The position numbers and the translations under genes were made by a program. A stretch of 64,000 nt of DNA. Origin: Lingula anatina (Eukaryota > Brachiopoda > Lingulata > Lingulida > Lingulidae). Location of the stretch: the NCBI RefSeq assembly GCF_001039355.2, contig NW_019775747.1:760752-824751 (forward strand), in the 5' to 3' direction. The notes below the pieces were generated by a model. That model ran no database searches. It was not told where the DNA came from and saw only the letters and a list, made by a program, of their open reading frames with translations. Positions 63,361 through 64,000 of the stretch are shown here, one piece after another. Position 1 is the stretch's first letter; each line of letters begins with the position of its first letter.

Positions 63361-64000
63361 TTTAACTATTAAAACAAAATTATCAAATCCTTTCAACATA
63401 CCGTAACTGAAAGCACTAATCACATCAAGCTAGAGAACATGCAATGTAATGCTCTGCTGCAATATTTGGATTACAACATCTGCTTCCCTGTATCTAATAT
63501 GGTATGGCAAATTAAAATGTGATCTTATAGGAACATTGTTTTATTTAATTATTTACCCCCTCATTTATTTATTCAGCTATTTATTTTCATCTTCTTTATT
63601 TTTTATTGATAAAAAGTAAGCTTAGTTTCAGCTGGCCTATTAACTTTTCAAAACATGCACCATAATAAATTTCTTACTGGTGAAATATTAGAATGCTTGG
63701 CATCTTAAGGAATCGATTTATAGCCAACATTTCAGGTTTATTCTTAAACGAATGATCAGTATGGTTAACTGAAATATGTAAAACACAATAGGGATAACGA
63801 GAAAAAATAAATGAGACACATGTCATCCAAATGTCAAATGGAAAAGTGATTTCTGTAACAATTTCTATTGATCCTGCAGCGCACTTGGGTATACATTGAA
63901 GTAAATGGGTTATCAGAAAGCAATTTGAAATACCTAACCTTATGGTGCTGCACATATCCCATAATATCCTATAGATAGACTGATAGATTATCTACGAAGA
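63361..64000. other. single-copy AT-rich flank, no recognised gene
   Basis: Single-copy in the window. The minus-strand open frame at 63674-63955 is hydrophobic in places but resembles no family I know and has no supporting splice sites. Confidence 0.4.

Noticed and set aside
1-64000. CRISPR arrays, bacterial operons, rRNA or intact tRNA genes
   Set aside because: None seen. The repeats are microsatellites, minisatellites and transposons of a eukaryotic genome.

Overview
This is an AT-rich eukaryotic nuclear window. It has spliced genes with short GT-AG introns, long non-coding stretches, abundant microsatellites, small inverted-repeat transposons and a decayed LINE. The gene families (tandem Ly6-like domains, a FAIM-domain protein, a lysosomal S28 peptidase, a GPR21/GPR52-like receptor) are animal. 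Many polymorphic repeats and several unmerged allelic contigs point to a highly heterozygous, probably marine, invertebrate. I cannot name the species or phylum.

Layout. 1-7.7 kb holds no recognised gene; its first 543 bases are an allelic repeat of 6.47-7.01 kb. At 7.7-9.2 kb (+) a two-exon gene encodes a 72-residue secreted peptide with eight mature cysteines. 11.8-13.5 kb holds a GC-rich minisatellite, the C-terminal remnant of a LINE reverse-transcriptase ORF and a possible lone terminal exon. At 15.5-19.2 kb (-) a five-exon gene encodes a secreted protein with two tandem Ly6-like domains and a Pro/Gly/Tyr-rich tail. At 21.75-30.69 kb the same ~4.3 kb locus appears twice, joined by a single N. 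It carries the last three coding exons of a FAIM-domain gene (-), whose first coding exon lies at 31.8 kb. At 38.0-42.8 kb (-) are the last ten exons of a DPP7-like serine peptidase. An intronless class A GPCR (-) lies at 49.1-50.0 kb, and behind it a frame-broken coding-like stretch at 50.6-51.3 kb. From 51.2 to 63.4 kb almost everything is duplicated allelic contig sequence with no recognised gene.

The genes do not form a pathway. The secreted Cys-rich peptide and the Ly6 protein are extracellular, the DPP7-like enzyme is probably lysosomal or secreted, the FAIM protein is probably cytosolic, and the GPCR is in the plasma membrane. All but the Cys-rich peptide gene are on the minus strand.

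Assembly caution. Single-N joins at 544, 26001, 38826, 53438, 56927 and 59833 mostly coincide with near-identical flanking duplications. I read these as uncollapsed haplotypes or unmerged contig overlaps, not biological tandem duplications. Comparing the alleles shows two insertions of one small transposon family present in one haplotype and absent from the other.
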